NCBI GenBank assembly: GCA_028292505.1
Contig: JAQGMF010000003.1
Span: 1 to 64,000 of the forward strand
Direction of reading: 5' to 3'
Length of the DNA: 64,000 nt
DNA from: Rhodocyclales bacterium
Lineage (GTDB): Bacteria > Pseudomonadota > Gammaproteobacteria > Burkholderiales > Rhodocyclaceae
How positions within the stretch are numbered: position 1 is the first letter of the stretch; the number at the start of each line of letters is the position of its first letter. Shown piece by piece: positions 24,690-33,742 of this stretch. The notes under the pieces were generated by a model. It searched no databases and had not been told where the DNA came from. It saw only the letters and a program-made list of their open reading frames with translations. The position numbers were made by a program, and so were the translations under genes.

Positions 24690-25880
24690 TTATGCGTGGG
24701 GTGAGGAAATATCGAGGAGTCTGCGGCAGGCGTCAAGGGCCTCGTCGAAGCTGATGTGTTCCATGCACAGCGGCTGGCCGCAATGCGGCGCAGTCGCGGC
24801 GATGGGTGTGCCTGCGCCGGGTGCGAAGCCGCGTCCGCAGCGTTGTACCCAGTCGATACTGCGGCGGAAGAGGATGTGCTGATTGCGGCAGGCGATTTGT
24901 GGCGATAGCGCGATGGCCGGCGTATTGCGCAAGAACGGCGAGTGCGCGCACAGTACTTCGGAACCTGGGCCGAACAGCGTGACGGTCGGCGTGCCGCTGA
25001 GTTTGCCCAGGTGCATGACACCGGTATCCGGGCCGATCAACAAGCACGCTTGGCGCAGCAGGTGAGCGAGTTGCAGGAGGTCGAGTTGGCCGGCATAGCT
25101 GCGGAATCGACCCTGTGGATCGGCCGCCGCGACGAGCGCGGCCTCCTTCTTGCCGGCACTCCACACGGGTGTAATGCCGCGCTCCAGCAAGGCATGGGCG
25201 AGCGCGGCCCAACGTTCTGCCGGCCACAGTTTCAGCGCCGTGCTGGCACCCAGGTGCAGCACGGCATAGGGCGTTGCTGGATATTCGAATGGCATGCACG
25301 CCGCCAGTGACCATTGTTCGATGGCGAAAGGCGGTGCGTTTTCGCTCCTGGCAAGATCGGCGAAGATTTCCGGCAGCGCCGTGGGCTGTACCGGCCACGT
25401 GCGTTGTTCATCGACAAACCAGTTCTTGTACGCCGGTGTGTCATCGGCCTGCGCCACGGTGTGGCGTGCACCCAGCCCACGTGCGAGCCAGCTGTAACGG
25501 CTATCGCCCGGCACCAGGGCGAGGTCGAAGCCTCGCCGCTGCCACAGCGCACGCAGCGTCGAGGCATCGCGTGGATCGTAGGCCATGGCTTCTACGCCCC
25601 AGGGTTTGCTGGCATAGAGCGGCAGGATGGCCTTGGGGCAGGTCATGATGATCTGGGCTTGCGGATGATTGCGGCGCAGCTTGGCCAGCAATGCCGACAG
25701 CATAAGTGTATCGCCGAGCAGAAGATGGTGAGCGACGAGTATGCGTTGAGGATTTTCGGGATAGCCACGCTTGCCGCGAAAGTTTGCCCAGAGTCTGGAC
25801 AAGCTGCCGGTCAGGAGCATGGGTTGCAGCAGCAGGCGCGACGGGAATCTGGAAGAAGGCCTGGAAGACGATGCGCTCAT
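24690..25880 (-). CDS. Glycosyltransferase family 9 (heptosyltransferase-like), C-terminally extended
   Basis: A 396-residue GT9 enzyme. After a basic N-terminal extension of about 45 residues comes RILVAHHLLLGDTLMLSALL. The donor site is LLIGPDTGVMHLGKLSGTPT followed by VTLFGPGSEVL. A Cys-containing tail (CRNQHILFRRSIDWVQRCGR, then CGQPLCMEHISFDEALDACR) looks like the small C-terminal region typical of a GT9 subgroup that co-occurs with DUF4254. It overlaps the upstream GT4 gene by 4 bp, and the operon order is GT4, GT9, DUF4254. Confidence 0.88.
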   Translation of the reverse strand: MSASSSRPSSRFPSRLLLQPMLLTGSLSRLWANFRGKRGYPENPQRILVAHHLLLGDTLMLSALLAKLRRNHPQAQIIMTCPKAILPLYASKPWGVEAMAYDPRDASTLRALWQRRGFDLALVPGDSRYSWLARGLGARHTVAQADDTPAYKNWFVDEQRTWPVQPTALPEIFADLARSENAPPFAIEQWSLAACMPFEYPATPYAVLHLGASTALKLWPAERWAALAHALLERGITPVWSAGKKEAALVAAADPQGRFRSYAGQLDLLQLAHLLRQACLLIGPDTGVMHLGKLSGTPTVTLFGPGSEVLCAHSPFLRNTPAIALSPQIACRNQHILFRRSIDWVQRCGRGFAPGAGTPIAATAPHCGQPLCMEHISFDEALDACRRLLDISSPHA

Positions 25881-26995
25881 CGCTGTCTCGCCGCGCCCAT
25901 GAAAATCGCTTCCATGCGGTCGAGCATGCGCTCCAGGCTGCAGTGTTCCAGCGCGAAGGCGCGCGCGCGTTCGCCGAGCATCTGCGCAGCGACGGGATCG
26001 CTGCGCAGCGACTGGATCGCATCGGCAAGCTGCACCGCATCCTCGGGCGCAACGATGAGGCCGGTGTGACGATTATCGATGATGTCGCGCATGCTGCCCA
26101 CTGCGGTGGTGACGATGGGCAGGCCGACCAGCATGGCCTGCATCACCGATTGCGAGACGCCTTCATTGGCATAGGAGGGCAGCGCGAATACATCGAGCGC
26201 CTGCAGCCAGGGCACGACATCCTTCTGTTCGCCGACGAACCGCACGCGGTCGGCGAGGCCCAGATCGCGCACCTTTGTTTCGAGCGCGTCGCGCTGCGGA
26301 CCATCGCCGACGATCAGCAAACGCAGATGTGGGTCGGGCAATTGTTCGATCGCTTCGAGCAGATAGCCATGTCCTTTCCACGAGCGCAGCGTGGCAACGA
26401 TGCCGACCCAGAACGCATCCGTCGCCAAGCCGAGTTGCGCGCGTGCGGCGGCCTTGTTGCCGGGCTGGAAGCGCGTGGTATCGATGCCAGTCGGAATCGA
26501 GGTCGAAGACGCTTCGGCGACGCCGAGATTATCGATCAGCTCGCGGCGTAGCGTCTCGCCCGTGGTGACTACGTGGGTGGCGGCTTTGGCATACAGCCAG
26601 CGGTTGGCAGCAGAGGCGCGCACTGGCGCAGAAATATGCCGTGTGCGTACGATGGGCAGACGTGGCGAAACGCTGCGCGTGGCGAGCGCCGCCAACCAGC
26701 TATCGGTCGAGCTGTGGGTATTGAGCACGTCCACGTCGTGCGCATTGGCGATCAGCCAGCCACGCAGCGCGAGCAAGGGGCCGATGCGTTTCTTGACCAG
26801 CGGCAATGCCACGGCACTCACGCCCCACTCGCCGGCGCGGCGGTAGATGTTGGACTCGGCCGGCGCGAGAATGGTGATGCGATGCCCGCGCGCGATGAGG
26901 CCGCGCGATTCTTCGAGAATGCGGATTTCCTGTCCGCCCCAGCCGCAGGATGCTTCGGTGTGAATGATGTGCAACGGACGGCGGACTGAAGACAT
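25877..26995 (-). CDS. Glycosyltransferase family 4
   Basis: A 372-residue GT-B enzyme: HTEASCGWGGQEIRILEESR at the acceptor side, WVGIVATLRSWKGHGYLLEA at the hinge, and ALPSYANEGVSQSVMQAMLV followed by GLPIVTTAVG at the donor side. In this type the EX7E first Glu lies in the ANEGVSQ context. It is the first gene of a three-gene minus-strand operon for the lipopolysaccharide core. Confidence 0.9.
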   Translation of the reverse strand: MSSVRRPLHIIHTEASCGWGGQEIRILEESRGLIARGHRITILAPAESNIYRRAGEWGVSAVALPLVKKRIGPLLALRGWLIANAHDVDVLNTHSSTDSWLAALATRSVSPRLPIVRTRHISAPVRASAANRWLYAKAATHVVTTGETLRRELIDNLGVAEASSTSIPTGIDTTRFQPGNKAAARAQLGLATDAFWVGIVATLRSWKGHGYLLEAIEQLPDPHLRLLIVGDGPQRDALETKVRDLGLADRVRFVGEQKDVVPWLQALDVFALPSYANEGVSQSVMQAMLVGLPIVTTAVGSMRDIIDNRHTGLIVAPEDAVQLADAIQSLRSDPVAAQMLGERARAFALEHCSLERMLDRMEAIFMGAARQR

Positions 26996-27219
26996 CGGCG
27001 AATGCCAGGGTAGGAAGGAGAGCTGATTATACCGGCTCGGTACGGCATCGCCTGCTCGCCAAACCGCAGTCTTCGGCAGGGCTTGGCGGGCCGTTCTTGC
27101 GGCGGTTCGTGACGCTTGTCACGCGTAGTCATATGGCATGCACGCCAGACAATTTTCTACAGATCGCTGCGCCACTGCCGTTAATGCAGGCAAGCAAATC
27201 TCAACGGCGGGAAGCGGTG

Positions 27220-27669
27220 ATGGATATCAAAGGGATGGATTCGTTCATGTGGCGCGCCACGATCAAGTGGACCGAACTCATCGCCACCGCCGAATACGTC
27301 CTGCAGCACTGGAACGCCGTGACGCGCTTCGTCAGCAATACCGACAAGCGCGAGCATCTTTGGACTGTACGTCACGAAAGTGTGGCTCAACCTTTCCTGT
27401 TGTTGTCGGATGACTCGCCGCGCGGCAGTCTTCCGCGCAATGGCAATCCGCTGGCCTTGCTCTTGCTGATCGGCATGTCGCACGCCCGACCGGGCTGCGT
27501 GGAAGTTACGTTTGCAAACGGACAGAAGATCGATCTACTGCGTTTCGATCCCGTCGACCTCGTCAGCCTGTTGCCGCAAGCCACGCATCCGGCGCACAGG
27601 AAACTGGCAGACATCGCCGTCGCATTGGCGCCGATGCCCGCGCCGATCCCGGTGCTTACGTCTAAATAA
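27220..27669 (+). CDS. Conserved-looking small protein of unknown function
   Basis: About 149 residues if started at the ATG at 27220 (MDIKGMDSFMWRATIKWTEL). A longer frame opens at 27097, but its N-terminus looks non-coding. The composition is soluble and mixed, with EHLWTVRHESVAQPFLLLSD and MSHARPGCVEVTFANGQKID. Codon usage matches the neighbourhood. No domain is recognised. It stands alone between a divergent GT4 operon and the GGDEF gene. Confidence 0.5.
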   Translation: MDIKGMDSFMWRATIKWTELIATAEYVLQHWNAVTRFVSNTDKREHLWTVRHESVAQPFLLLSDDSPRGSLPRNGNPLALLLLIGMSHARPGCVEVTFANGQKIDLLRFDPVDLVSLLPQATHPAHRKLADIAVALAPMPAPIPVLTSK

Positions 27670-28009
27670 TCCCGTGATATTGTGCGTTTTGTGCCGCCTA
27701 CCAGAATAAAGAAGTGCGCGTATAGCGAATTCGTGCGTATTTGGCTTGTCCAGGAGCAGGTGCTCTTCCGTTTTGTGGTTGCATTCGCTTATGCTTTTGC
27801 ACAACAAGCCGTTACAACGAACATGAAGTCAAGAATTCGGGTGTTCGGTCCGGCGTCATCGTGCCGCGCGGCGATGGACAGTGTCGCAAGTCCATCCAGA
27901 TCGCCCGCATGCAAACGGGCGCAAAGCGCGTCCCATTCACCGTTTTATTGTTGCCGACATGGCAGCGTTTTTGCATCGTCCTGGGTGACAAATCGTCCGT
28001 CGTCTGTAA
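27670..28009. other. 340-bp intergenic region upstream of the GGDEF response regulator
   Basis: No convincing gene is present. A GCCCG/CGGGC hairpin near 27900-27920 and a GCAAAGC run were compared with the c-di-GMP GEMM riboswitch and did not fit. The region probably contains the promoter of the response regulator. Confidence 0.4.
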
Positions 28010-29590
28010 ATGGTTAATCGTCTCGAAATACATTCGATCTGGAGTGGCTTGGTCCAGGCCTGGAAGGCTATCTGGCAGGATGCTGCCGACGCTGAGCGCT
28101 GGGCCGCCTTTGCACCGCACTGCGACCGACTGATGGTGCTCGCACGCCAACAGGGGCTGACGCGCATGGAAGCCGAATTGATGCCGCTGCTCATGTTGTT
28201 GCAGGGGCTCACCGATCCGAGCGAGGAAGACAAGGCCGTTGTCGATCGTCTCCTGCCCGGCGTGTTTGCCGCCGTGCGTGAGGTGTGCAGCGAAGGCTAC
28301 GAGAACGATGCGCGCGGCACTGGTATACCGGTGCTGGTCATGCTGGTGCACCAGACGGCGGCCTGGCAGGAACTGATCCAGCAGATGGAGCAATACGGCT
28401 ACAGTCTCAAGGTCTTCTCCAACTATCGTCTTGGCATGCAGGCGGCCATCACCGCGCGCGCGATTGCCGTGGTAGTGGAACTCGGTACTACGGAAGATGC
28501 TGGCGTCATGACGCTGATTGACGAGTTGAACCGTTATGGTCCAAAGTGGTTCGCGCTGGCAAAGGAAGCGAGTTTCGCCATGCGCCTGGAAGCTGTGCGG
28601 CATGCTTCGCAAGGCTTCTTCCTGACACCGCTGTCGGCGCCTGTCTTGGCCGATGCCGTCGATCCGCTGACTTTCAAGATCAAGGAAGAGCCTTATCGCG
28701 TGCTTATCCTCGACGATTCACCTACCGTGCTGGCGTCGATCCGCAAGGCGTTGGACCAGTTTCCATCGATACATACCCAGACCCTGCGCCAACCCGAACA
28801 GGTGCTTGACGTGATGGGCGAGTTCTCACCGGATGTGCTGCTGCTCGATTTTCACATGAACGGCTGCAATGGTCTCGAAGTGGCCAAGATCATTCGTCAG
28901 AACAAGACTTTCGAGTCCGTGCCCATCGTCTATCTCACGGCCGAGACCAGCGAACATGTGCAGCTCGAAGCCATGCGTCATGGCGGTGACGATTTCCTCA
29001 CCAAGCCGATCAGCCAGGCGCAACTGGTCAACACCGTGATCAGCAAGGCCGAGCGTTATCGCGGCCTGCGCAAGCTGATGGTGGAAGACAGCCTTACTGG
29101 ACTCTTCAACCACGTCAAGACCAAGACGCTGTTGCAGCAAGCGATCCTTATGGCCGAGCGACAGAAGAGCACGGTCAGCTACGCCATGCTCGACATCGAT
29201 CACTTCAAGAAGGTCAATGACACCTATGGCCACTCCGTTGGCGACAAGGTGATCCGCGCGCTGGCGCGCTTTCTCAAGCAACAGGTGCGACGCGCCGACG
29301 TGGTCGGGCGTTATGGGGGTGAGGAATTCGTCGTTGTGTTCTTCGACTGCACGCCCGACGATGCGTATGAAAAACTCAACGAGATGCGCGACGCTTTCGC
29401 CCTCGTGCAGCACACCTACGAAGGTGGCAGTTTTGCGGTGACTTTCAGCGCCGGCATCGCCCACTTCCCGGACTTTTCGTCCATGGCCGAACTCGTCGTC
29501 GCTGCCGACGAAGCGTTGTATGCGGCCAAACGCGCAGGCCGCAATCGTGTCATGCGGCCGGGGCAGGAAGTCTCAGCTGCGGTCCTCTAA
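28010..29590 (+). CDS. PleD-like diguanylate cyclase response regulator (degenerate REC, REC, GGDEF)
   Basis: A 526-residue signalling protein. Residues about 1-100 form a helical N-terminus. Residues about 103-215 look like a degenerate receiver ([20 protein letters not shown]) lacking the acidic pocket. Residues about 226-345 are a canonical receiver ([20 protein letters not shown], with phospho-acceptor Asp in LLLDFHMNG and conserved Lys in FLTKPIS). Residues about 355-515 are a GGDEF domain with an active-site GGEEF motif and an upstream I-site RRAD five residues before it, so it is probably an active, product-inhibited c-di-GMP synthase. No sensor kinase is adjacent. Confidence 0.93.
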   Translation: MVNRLEIHSIWSGLVQAWKAIWQDAADAERWAAFAPHCDRLMVLARQQGLTRMEAELMPLLMLLQGLTDPSEEDKAVVDRLLPGVFAAVREVCSEGYENDARGTGIPVLVMLVHQTAAWQELIQQMEQYGYSLKVFSNYRLGMQAAITARAIAVVVELGTTEDAGVMTLIDELNRYGPKWFALAKEASFAMRLEAVRHASQGFFLTPLSAPVLADAVDPLTFKIKEEPYRVLILDDSPTVLASIRKALDQFPSIHTQTLRQPEQVLDVMGEFSPDVLLLDFHMNGCNGLEVAKIIRQNKTFESVPIVYLTAETSEHVQLEAMRHGGDDFLTKPISQAQLVNTVISKAERYRGLRKLMVEDSLTGLFNHVKTKTLLQQAILMAERQKSTVSYAMLDIDHFKKVNDTYGHSVGDKVIRALARFLKQQVRRADVVGRYGGEEFVVVFFDCTPDDAYEKLNEMRDAFALVQHTYEGGSFAVTFSAGIAHFPDFSSMAELVVAADEALYAAKRAGRNRVMRPGQEVSAAVL

Positions 29591-29970
29591 CCGCGCTGTA
29601 TCAATTCGATCTTGTAGCCGTCCGGGTCCTGCGCAAAGGCGATTACCGTCGTGCCGTGCTTCATCGGTCCCGCTTCGCGCGCCACCACGCCGCCACGCCG
29701 CTTGATTTCCGCGCAGGCGGCATAGACGTCGGGCACGGCGATGGCGATGTGACCGAAGCCAGTGCCAATGTCATATTCCTCGACGCCATAGTTATAGGTC
29801 AGCTCGATCGTCGCGCCTTCCGATTCATCGCCATAGCCGACGAAGACATTGGTGAACTTGCCTTCTGGAAAATCGGATTTGCGGATGACGTGCATGCCGA
29901 GAACTTCGGTATAGAACTGGATGGCGCGGTCGAGATTGCCGACGCGGATCATGGTGTGAAGTATGCGCAT
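29587..29970 (-). CDS. gloA: Lactoylglutathione lyase (glyoxalase I)
   Basis: A 127-residue enzyme that converts the methylglyoxal-glutathione hemithioacetal to S-lactoylglutathione. The expected metal ligands are in place: His5 (RILHTMIRV), Glu in GATIELTYN, His in GFGHIAIAV and Glu in YKIELIQ. The start at 29970 is chosen because MRILHTM is the family N-terminus. Its stop overlaps the end of the GGDEF gene by 4 bp on the opposite strand. It is the last gene of a minus-strand run with the YgjP-like and PlsC genes. Confidence 0.95.
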   Translation of the reverse strand: MRILHTMIRVGNLDRAIQFYTEVLGMHVIRKSDFPEGKFTNVFVGYGDESEGATIELTYNYGVEEYDIGTGFGHIAIAVPDVYAACAEIKRRGGVVAREAGPMKHGTTVIAFAQDPDGYKIELIQRG

Positions 29971-30026
29971 GGAATTTCTCCGTGAATGATGAAAATCTTC
30001 GCCGCCCGCAGGGCCAACGACCCTAC

Positions 30027-30791
30027 CTACCACGCCGGAATAATCGTATGCGCCTCGCGCAATGCCGCCTGCGCGTCGCGGTGATCAGGGTACATCAGCT
30101 CGACCACTTCCCAGAAACGGCGCGAGTGATTCATTTCGAGCAAATGTGCCAGCTCGTGCGCAACAACGTAGTCGACCTGCGCGTTGGGGAGGTGGATCAG
30201 CCGCCAGTTGAGCCGAATGCCGCTGCGCTCGCTGCAACTGCCCCAGCGCGTGCGTGCGTTGGTCAGGTACAACGCCGGTAGCTTCACGTGCGGCGCGAAC
30301 TGCTGCAGCATCCAGCCGTATTCCTCGATGCGTCCGCCGAAGTAACCCAGCGCATAGCGTTGTAGCGCGCGCATCAGCATATTGCGGGCAGACTCATTCG
30401 GGCGCATGTGCAGATGGACTTCGCGGCCGTGAATGCCATCCATCCAGTCGATGCGTGGCGGCACCCCCGTCGTCAAATGCACACGGCATTTTTGGCCGAG
30501 CATCGGGAATTCGGTACCGTCCTGTACTTTGAACTTCGCAGGTTCTGGTTGTGCCGCCCACTCGTCCAGCTTCTCGACGATCCACGCGCCACGCTCGCGC
30601 ATGAAGCGTTCGGTCTCGGCGAGGCTGACACGCAGTGGAATACTCACTGTCAACCCGCGTTGATCGACCGTCATGCCCAGCGTGCGGCGCGCGGCGCGTT
30701 TGAGCGTGTAGTCGATGGTGCGCGCACCGAAGACAATGCGGCGCGCTTCCGGTTGGTGCGGGCTGCCCCGCTTTGCAAGACTTGCTGCCAC
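30027..30791 (-). CDS. YgjP-like (DUF45) zinc metallopeptidase
   Basis: A 254-residue soluble protein of the YgjP/SprT-like group. It carries the zinc motif [19 protein letters not shown] (HExxH plus downstream His) after the family signature [19 protein letters not shown]. The start is a GTG at 30791, about 30 bp after the plsC stop. An internal Met is possible but would cut the N-terminal strand region. The role is poorly known. Confidence 0.88.
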   Translation of the reverse strand: MAASLAKRGSPHQPEARRIVFGARTIDYTLKRAARRTLGMTVDQRGLTVSIPLRVSLAETERFMRERGAWIVEKLDEWAAQPEPAKFKVQDGTEFPMLGQKCRVHLTTGVPPRIDWMDGIHGREVHLHMRPNESARNMLMRALQRYALGYFGGRIEEYGWMLQQFAPHVKLPALYLTNARTRWGSCSERSGIRLNWRLIHLPNAQVDYVVAHELAHLLEMNHSRRFWEVVELMYPDHRDAQAALREAHTIIPAW

Positions 30792-30820
30792 GCTACTGCT
30801 CTCGTGTCGTTCGTTATGCC

Positions 30821-31603
30821 TTAAGCATTATTTGCTCCGATGCCGGCGGGGGCTGCAACTGCCGCAGCGCCCTTGGCTTCGTGCGTATAGTGGTGCGGGA
30901 AGAGCCGGCGCATTTCGCCTTCGATCCACTTTTCGGCCTGTGCATTGACCTCTTCCGGCGTGCGCCCGACGGTGTCGATCACCGGCCCGATGCTGACCGT
31001 GATATTGCCGGGACGTTTGATGAAAGCATTGCGCCGCCAGAACTCGCCGGCATTGTGCGCCACCGGTACAACCGGCACGCCAGCCGCTGTGGCCAGCGTC
31101 GCGCCGCCGACCTTGTAGCGCTTTGCAAAACCGATCGCCGCACGCGTGCCTTCGGGAAAAATGACGACCCAGAAACCCTCGGCGATGCGCTGCTTGCCCT
31201 GGTCGACGACTTGCTTCAAGGCATCCTTGCCAGCCTTACGGTCGATCGAAATGATCGGCATCTGCGCCAGGCCCCAGCCGAAAAACGGGATGCGCAGAAG
31301 CTCGCGTTTGAGTACGAAAGCAATCGGCGGAAAGATACGTTGCAAGGCAATCGTCTCCCATGCCGACTGGTGCTTGCAGAGGATCACGGCAGGCACCGTT
31401 GGCAGATTTTCGCGACCGATGACGCGATAGCGGATGCCGAGGATGGCAGCGATGATGGGCATCGCAATCTTCGACCAGCAGGTGATGATGCGGTAGCGCG
31501 TTTGCGGCGCGAAAGGAAAAGTAAGCGCCGAGCCCAATCCGTAGATCATGGTGATGGGCGCTATGACAATCATGTAAAGCGTGGAGCGAAGAAGATTCAT
31601 CAT
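30821..31603 (-). CDS. plsC: 1-acyl-sn-glycerol-3-phosphate acyltransferase
   Basis: A 260-residue inner-membrane acyltransferase of phospholipid synthesis. The catalytic block reads KHQSAWETIAL, with Glu in place of the Asp of HX4D, a form I recall from some proteobacterial PlsC proteins. Block III is FPEGTRAAIG and block IV is VPVVPVAHNAG. Two N-terminal membrane segments are present. It lies 8 bp after gmhB on the same strand, so the two are probably co-transcribed. Confidence 0.92.
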   Translation of the reverse strand: MMNLLRSTLYMIVIAPITMIYGLGSALTFPFAPQTRYRIITCWSKIAMPIIAAILGIRYRVIGRENLPTVPAVILCKHQSAWETIALQRIFPPIAFVLKRELLRIPFFGWGLAQMPIISIDRKAGKDALKQVVDQGKQRIAEGFWVVIFPEGTRAAIGFAKRYKVGGATLATAAGVPVVPVAHNAGEFWRRNAFIKRPGNITVSIGPVIDTVGRTPEEVNAQAEKWIEGEMRRLFPHHYTHEAKGAAAVAAPAGIGANNA

Positions 31604-31611
31604 TGCCGGAT

Positions 31612-32166
31612 TCAGATTTGTTCGACAGGTTTACGCGACAGCAGGTGATCGACCACGGCGGCCAGATCGGGAAAGACTTTCGTACCTTCCGGTAGTTCCG
31701 AGTCGACTGCCGTCTTCGTCCCTTTGCCGGTGAGCACAAGATACGGCGTGCAGCCGGCGGCAACGCCCGCTTGCAGATCGCGCAGACTGTCGCCAACGCA
31801 AGGCACCCCCTTGAGGTCGGTGTTGAAACGCTCGCCGATCTGCAGAAACATGCCCGGCCGTGGTTTGCGGCACTCGCAGGTCGAGTCGGCAGGATGCGGG
31901 CAGAAAAAAACGGCGTCGATGCGCCCACCGGCCTGACCCACCATGCGGATCATCTTGTCGTTGATCGAGTTGAGGGTATCCATATCGAATAAACCGCGTC
32001 CGATACCGCTCTGGTTGGTCGCGATCACAATGCGATAGTCCGCCTGATCGAGCCGTGAGATCGCATCCAGACTGCCCGGAATCGGCTTCCATTCGTCGGG
32101 CGATTTGATGAACTGTGCGGAGTCAAAGTTGATGACGCCATCGCGATCGAGAATGATGAGTTTCAT
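31612..32166 (-). CDS. gmhB: D-glycero-beta-D-manno-heptose 1,7-bisphosphate 7-phosphatase
   Basis: A 184-residue HAD phosphatase in the ADP-heptose pathway that feeds the heptosyltransferases of this window. Motif I is IILDRDGVINFD, motif II IVIATNQSGIGRG, and motif IV CVGDSLRDLQAG. The GmhB-specific zinc loop is visible (CPHPADSTCECRKPRPG). The frame is open upstream to 32496, but the ATG at 32166 matches the family start (MKLIILDRDGV). Confidence 0.93.
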   Translation of the reverse strand: MKLIILDRDGVINFDSAQFIKSPDEWKPIPGSLDAISRLDQADYRIVIATNQSGIGRGLFDMDTLNSINDKMIRMVGQAGGRIDAVFFCPHPADSTCECRKPRPGMFLQIGERFNTDLKGVPCVGDSLRDLQAGVAAGCTPYLVLTGKGTKTAVDSELPEGTKVFPDLAAVVDHLLSRKPVEQI

Positions 32167-32331
32167 GCTGGGGCAGCGGCGGCAAGGCCGGAATGTGCAA
32201 GTTTCGAGTTCCAATGGTAGCCGATTTGAGCGCAGCAGGCGTTCATGCCATGCCTCGTCCCATCTCGCTGGCAATACGCTCGGCGGCGCGCGCCAGCGCC
32301 GACTCACAATTGAGGTAAAGTCCCGCTCCTT

Positions 32332-33408
32332 ATGAAATCTCCTATCCGAATTCCAGTTCGAATTGCAGTTATATGGCGCTGCGCCTTGCTTGGCGTCAGC
32401 TTGTTCATGAATGGCTCGCATGCAGCCGAAATCGTCGGTGCGGGTTCCTCCGCGGCGGCACCGCTGTACAAGGCTTGGGCAGAACAGTGGGCCCATGGCA
32501 TGGGTGCAGCCCTCAACTACGCTCCAGTCGGTTCCGGCACGGGCATCAAGGCCATCGAAGAGGGCAAGGGCGACTTCGGTGCTTCCGATGTTTCTTTATC
32601 TAAGGAAGAACTCGACAAGTACGGTCTGGTCAATTTCCCCGTAGCGATTTCTGGCGTCGTGCCCATCGTCAATCTGCCAGGCGTGCCGCACGATGAATTG
32701 AAACTGACAGGGCCGATCCTGGCGGATATTTTTGCAGGCAAAATCACCCAGTGGAATGCACCGCAGATCGCAGCGCTCAATCGCGGCCTGCCCTTGCCTG
32801 CGTTGCCGATTACGATCATCGGGCGTGCCGATGGTTCCGGCACCACCTATGTCATGAGCAACTACCTCGGCAAGGTCAGCGAAGACTGGGCAAAGCGCTT
32901 CGGCAACAATTTCAAGATTCAGTGGCCCGCCAGCGCGAAGCTCGCTACGGGCACCTCCGGCATGATCAAGGCAGTCAGCGCGCAGCCCGGCGCCATCGGT
33001 TACGCCGAGTGGGGACAAGCCGAAGCGGAACATCTCAACATCGCGCGCGTCGCCAATCAGAAAGGCAACTATCCGGCGCCGAATGCGGCCAGTTTCAAGG
33101 CCGCACTCGAAGGCAGTGGCTGGAGCACGGTGGGCGACTTCGACGAGATGTTGACCGACACATCCGGCCTGGGGGCATGGCCGATCACTGGCGGCACTTT
33201 CATCATCATGCCCAGGCACGTGAGCGATGCCAAACGCGCAGAAATGGCATTGTCATTTTTTAGTTATGGCTTTGCCAAGGGCGACACCGCAACGGCCAAG
33301 CAGGGCTGGATTCCCTTGCCCGAACGCACACAAGTCCGCGTTTTGCGCGAGATGTCGAGACTGGTCGACACCAAGGGATTACCCTTGAACTGGAAGATGG
33401 CTTACTGA
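32332..33408 (+). CDS. pstS: Phosphate ABC transporter substrate-binding protein PstS
   Basis: A 358-residue periplasmic phosphate-binding protein. The signal peptide (ALLGVSLFMNGSHAAE) is followed by the type II binding-protein fold, with phosphate-contact motifs GAGSSAAAPLY, VGSGTGIKAIEEG, FGASDVSLS and RADGSGTTYVMSNYL. It stands alone: no pstCAB or phoU is next to it. It is divergent from gmhB. Confidence 0.93.
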   Translation: MKSPIRIPVRIAVIWRCALLGVSLFMNGSHAAEIVGAGSSAAAPLYKAWAEQWAHGMGAALNYAPVGSGTGIKAIEEGKGDFGASDVSLSKEELDKYGLVNFPVAISGVVPIVNLPGVPHDELKLTGPILADIFAGKITQWNAPQIAALNRGLPLPALPITIIGRADGSGTTYVMSNYLGKVSEDWAKRFGNNFKIQWPASAKLATGTSGMIKAVSAQPGAIGYAEWGQAEAEHLNIARVANQKGNYPAPNAASFKAALEGSGWSTVGDFDEMLTDTSGLGAWPITGGTFIIMPRHVSDAKRAEMALSFFSYGFAKGDTATAKQGWIPLPERTQVRVLREMSRLVDTKGLPLNWKMAY

Positions 33409-33421
33409 TTCACTGAGGCCA

Positions 33422-33464
33422 GTGCAAAAGAGCCTCACCGTTTGAACTGCAGGGCTCTTTGCAC
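33422..33464 (+). terminator. Hairpin downstream of pstS
   Basis: GTGCAAAAGAGCC (33422-33434) pairs with GGCTCTTTGCAC (33453-33464) with a single bulged A and an 18-nt loop, 14 bp after the pstS stop. There is no long T tract after the stem, so termination may be inefficient or rely on the repeats that follow. Confidence 0.5.
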
Positions 33465-33556
33465 ATTGCATAACCGGGTCCGTTAGCACCCGATGCGTCT
33501 TCCCGCATTGAAGGCCTGCTATCCGCGATAACTTCTGACAATTGTCCGGAGCTGCC

Positions 33557-33623
33557 GTAGGGCGGAGTGGAACTCCGCCGGATGATGCCGCAAACATGCG
33601 GCGCAGTTTTCACTGCGCCCTAC
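33557..33623. repeat. Palindromic repeat sharing the CGCAGTTTTCACTGCGCCC half with 15431-15454
   Basis: A GTAGGGCG-type left arm at 33557 and its imperfect complement ending GCGCCCTAC at 33623 form a hairpin. Its right half is identical to the copy at 15431 over more than 20 bp. It sits in the 334-bp gap between pstS and glyS and is followed directly by another repeat family. Confidence 0.75.
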
Positions 33624-33655
33624 GCCGACTGATCTACTGTGAAAGGCAAGACATT

Positions 33656-33734
33656 GTCATTCCTGCGAAAGCGGGAATCTACTTGGTGGCACTGACCTCA
33701 CGTAGAAGTAGATTCCCGCTTTCGCGGGAATGAC
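33656..33734. repeat. Dispersed palindromic repeat, GTCATTCCCGCGAAAG family, copy 2
   Basis: Arms 33656-33679 and 33711-33734 pair over 24 bp with one mismatch (CCTGC in the left arm). The right arm and 13 bp before it match copy 1 at 10684-10720. The element ends 8 bp before the glyS stop codon. Confidence 0.9.
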
Positions 33735-33742
33735 TGCTGAAA

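Noticed and set aside
27880-28000. c-di-GMP (GEMM) riboswitch in front of the GGDEF gene
   Set aside because: Only a GCAAAGC run and one GCCCG/CGGGC hairpin are present. The conserved CACGCA...GGGCAAACC core and the second stem do not fit.
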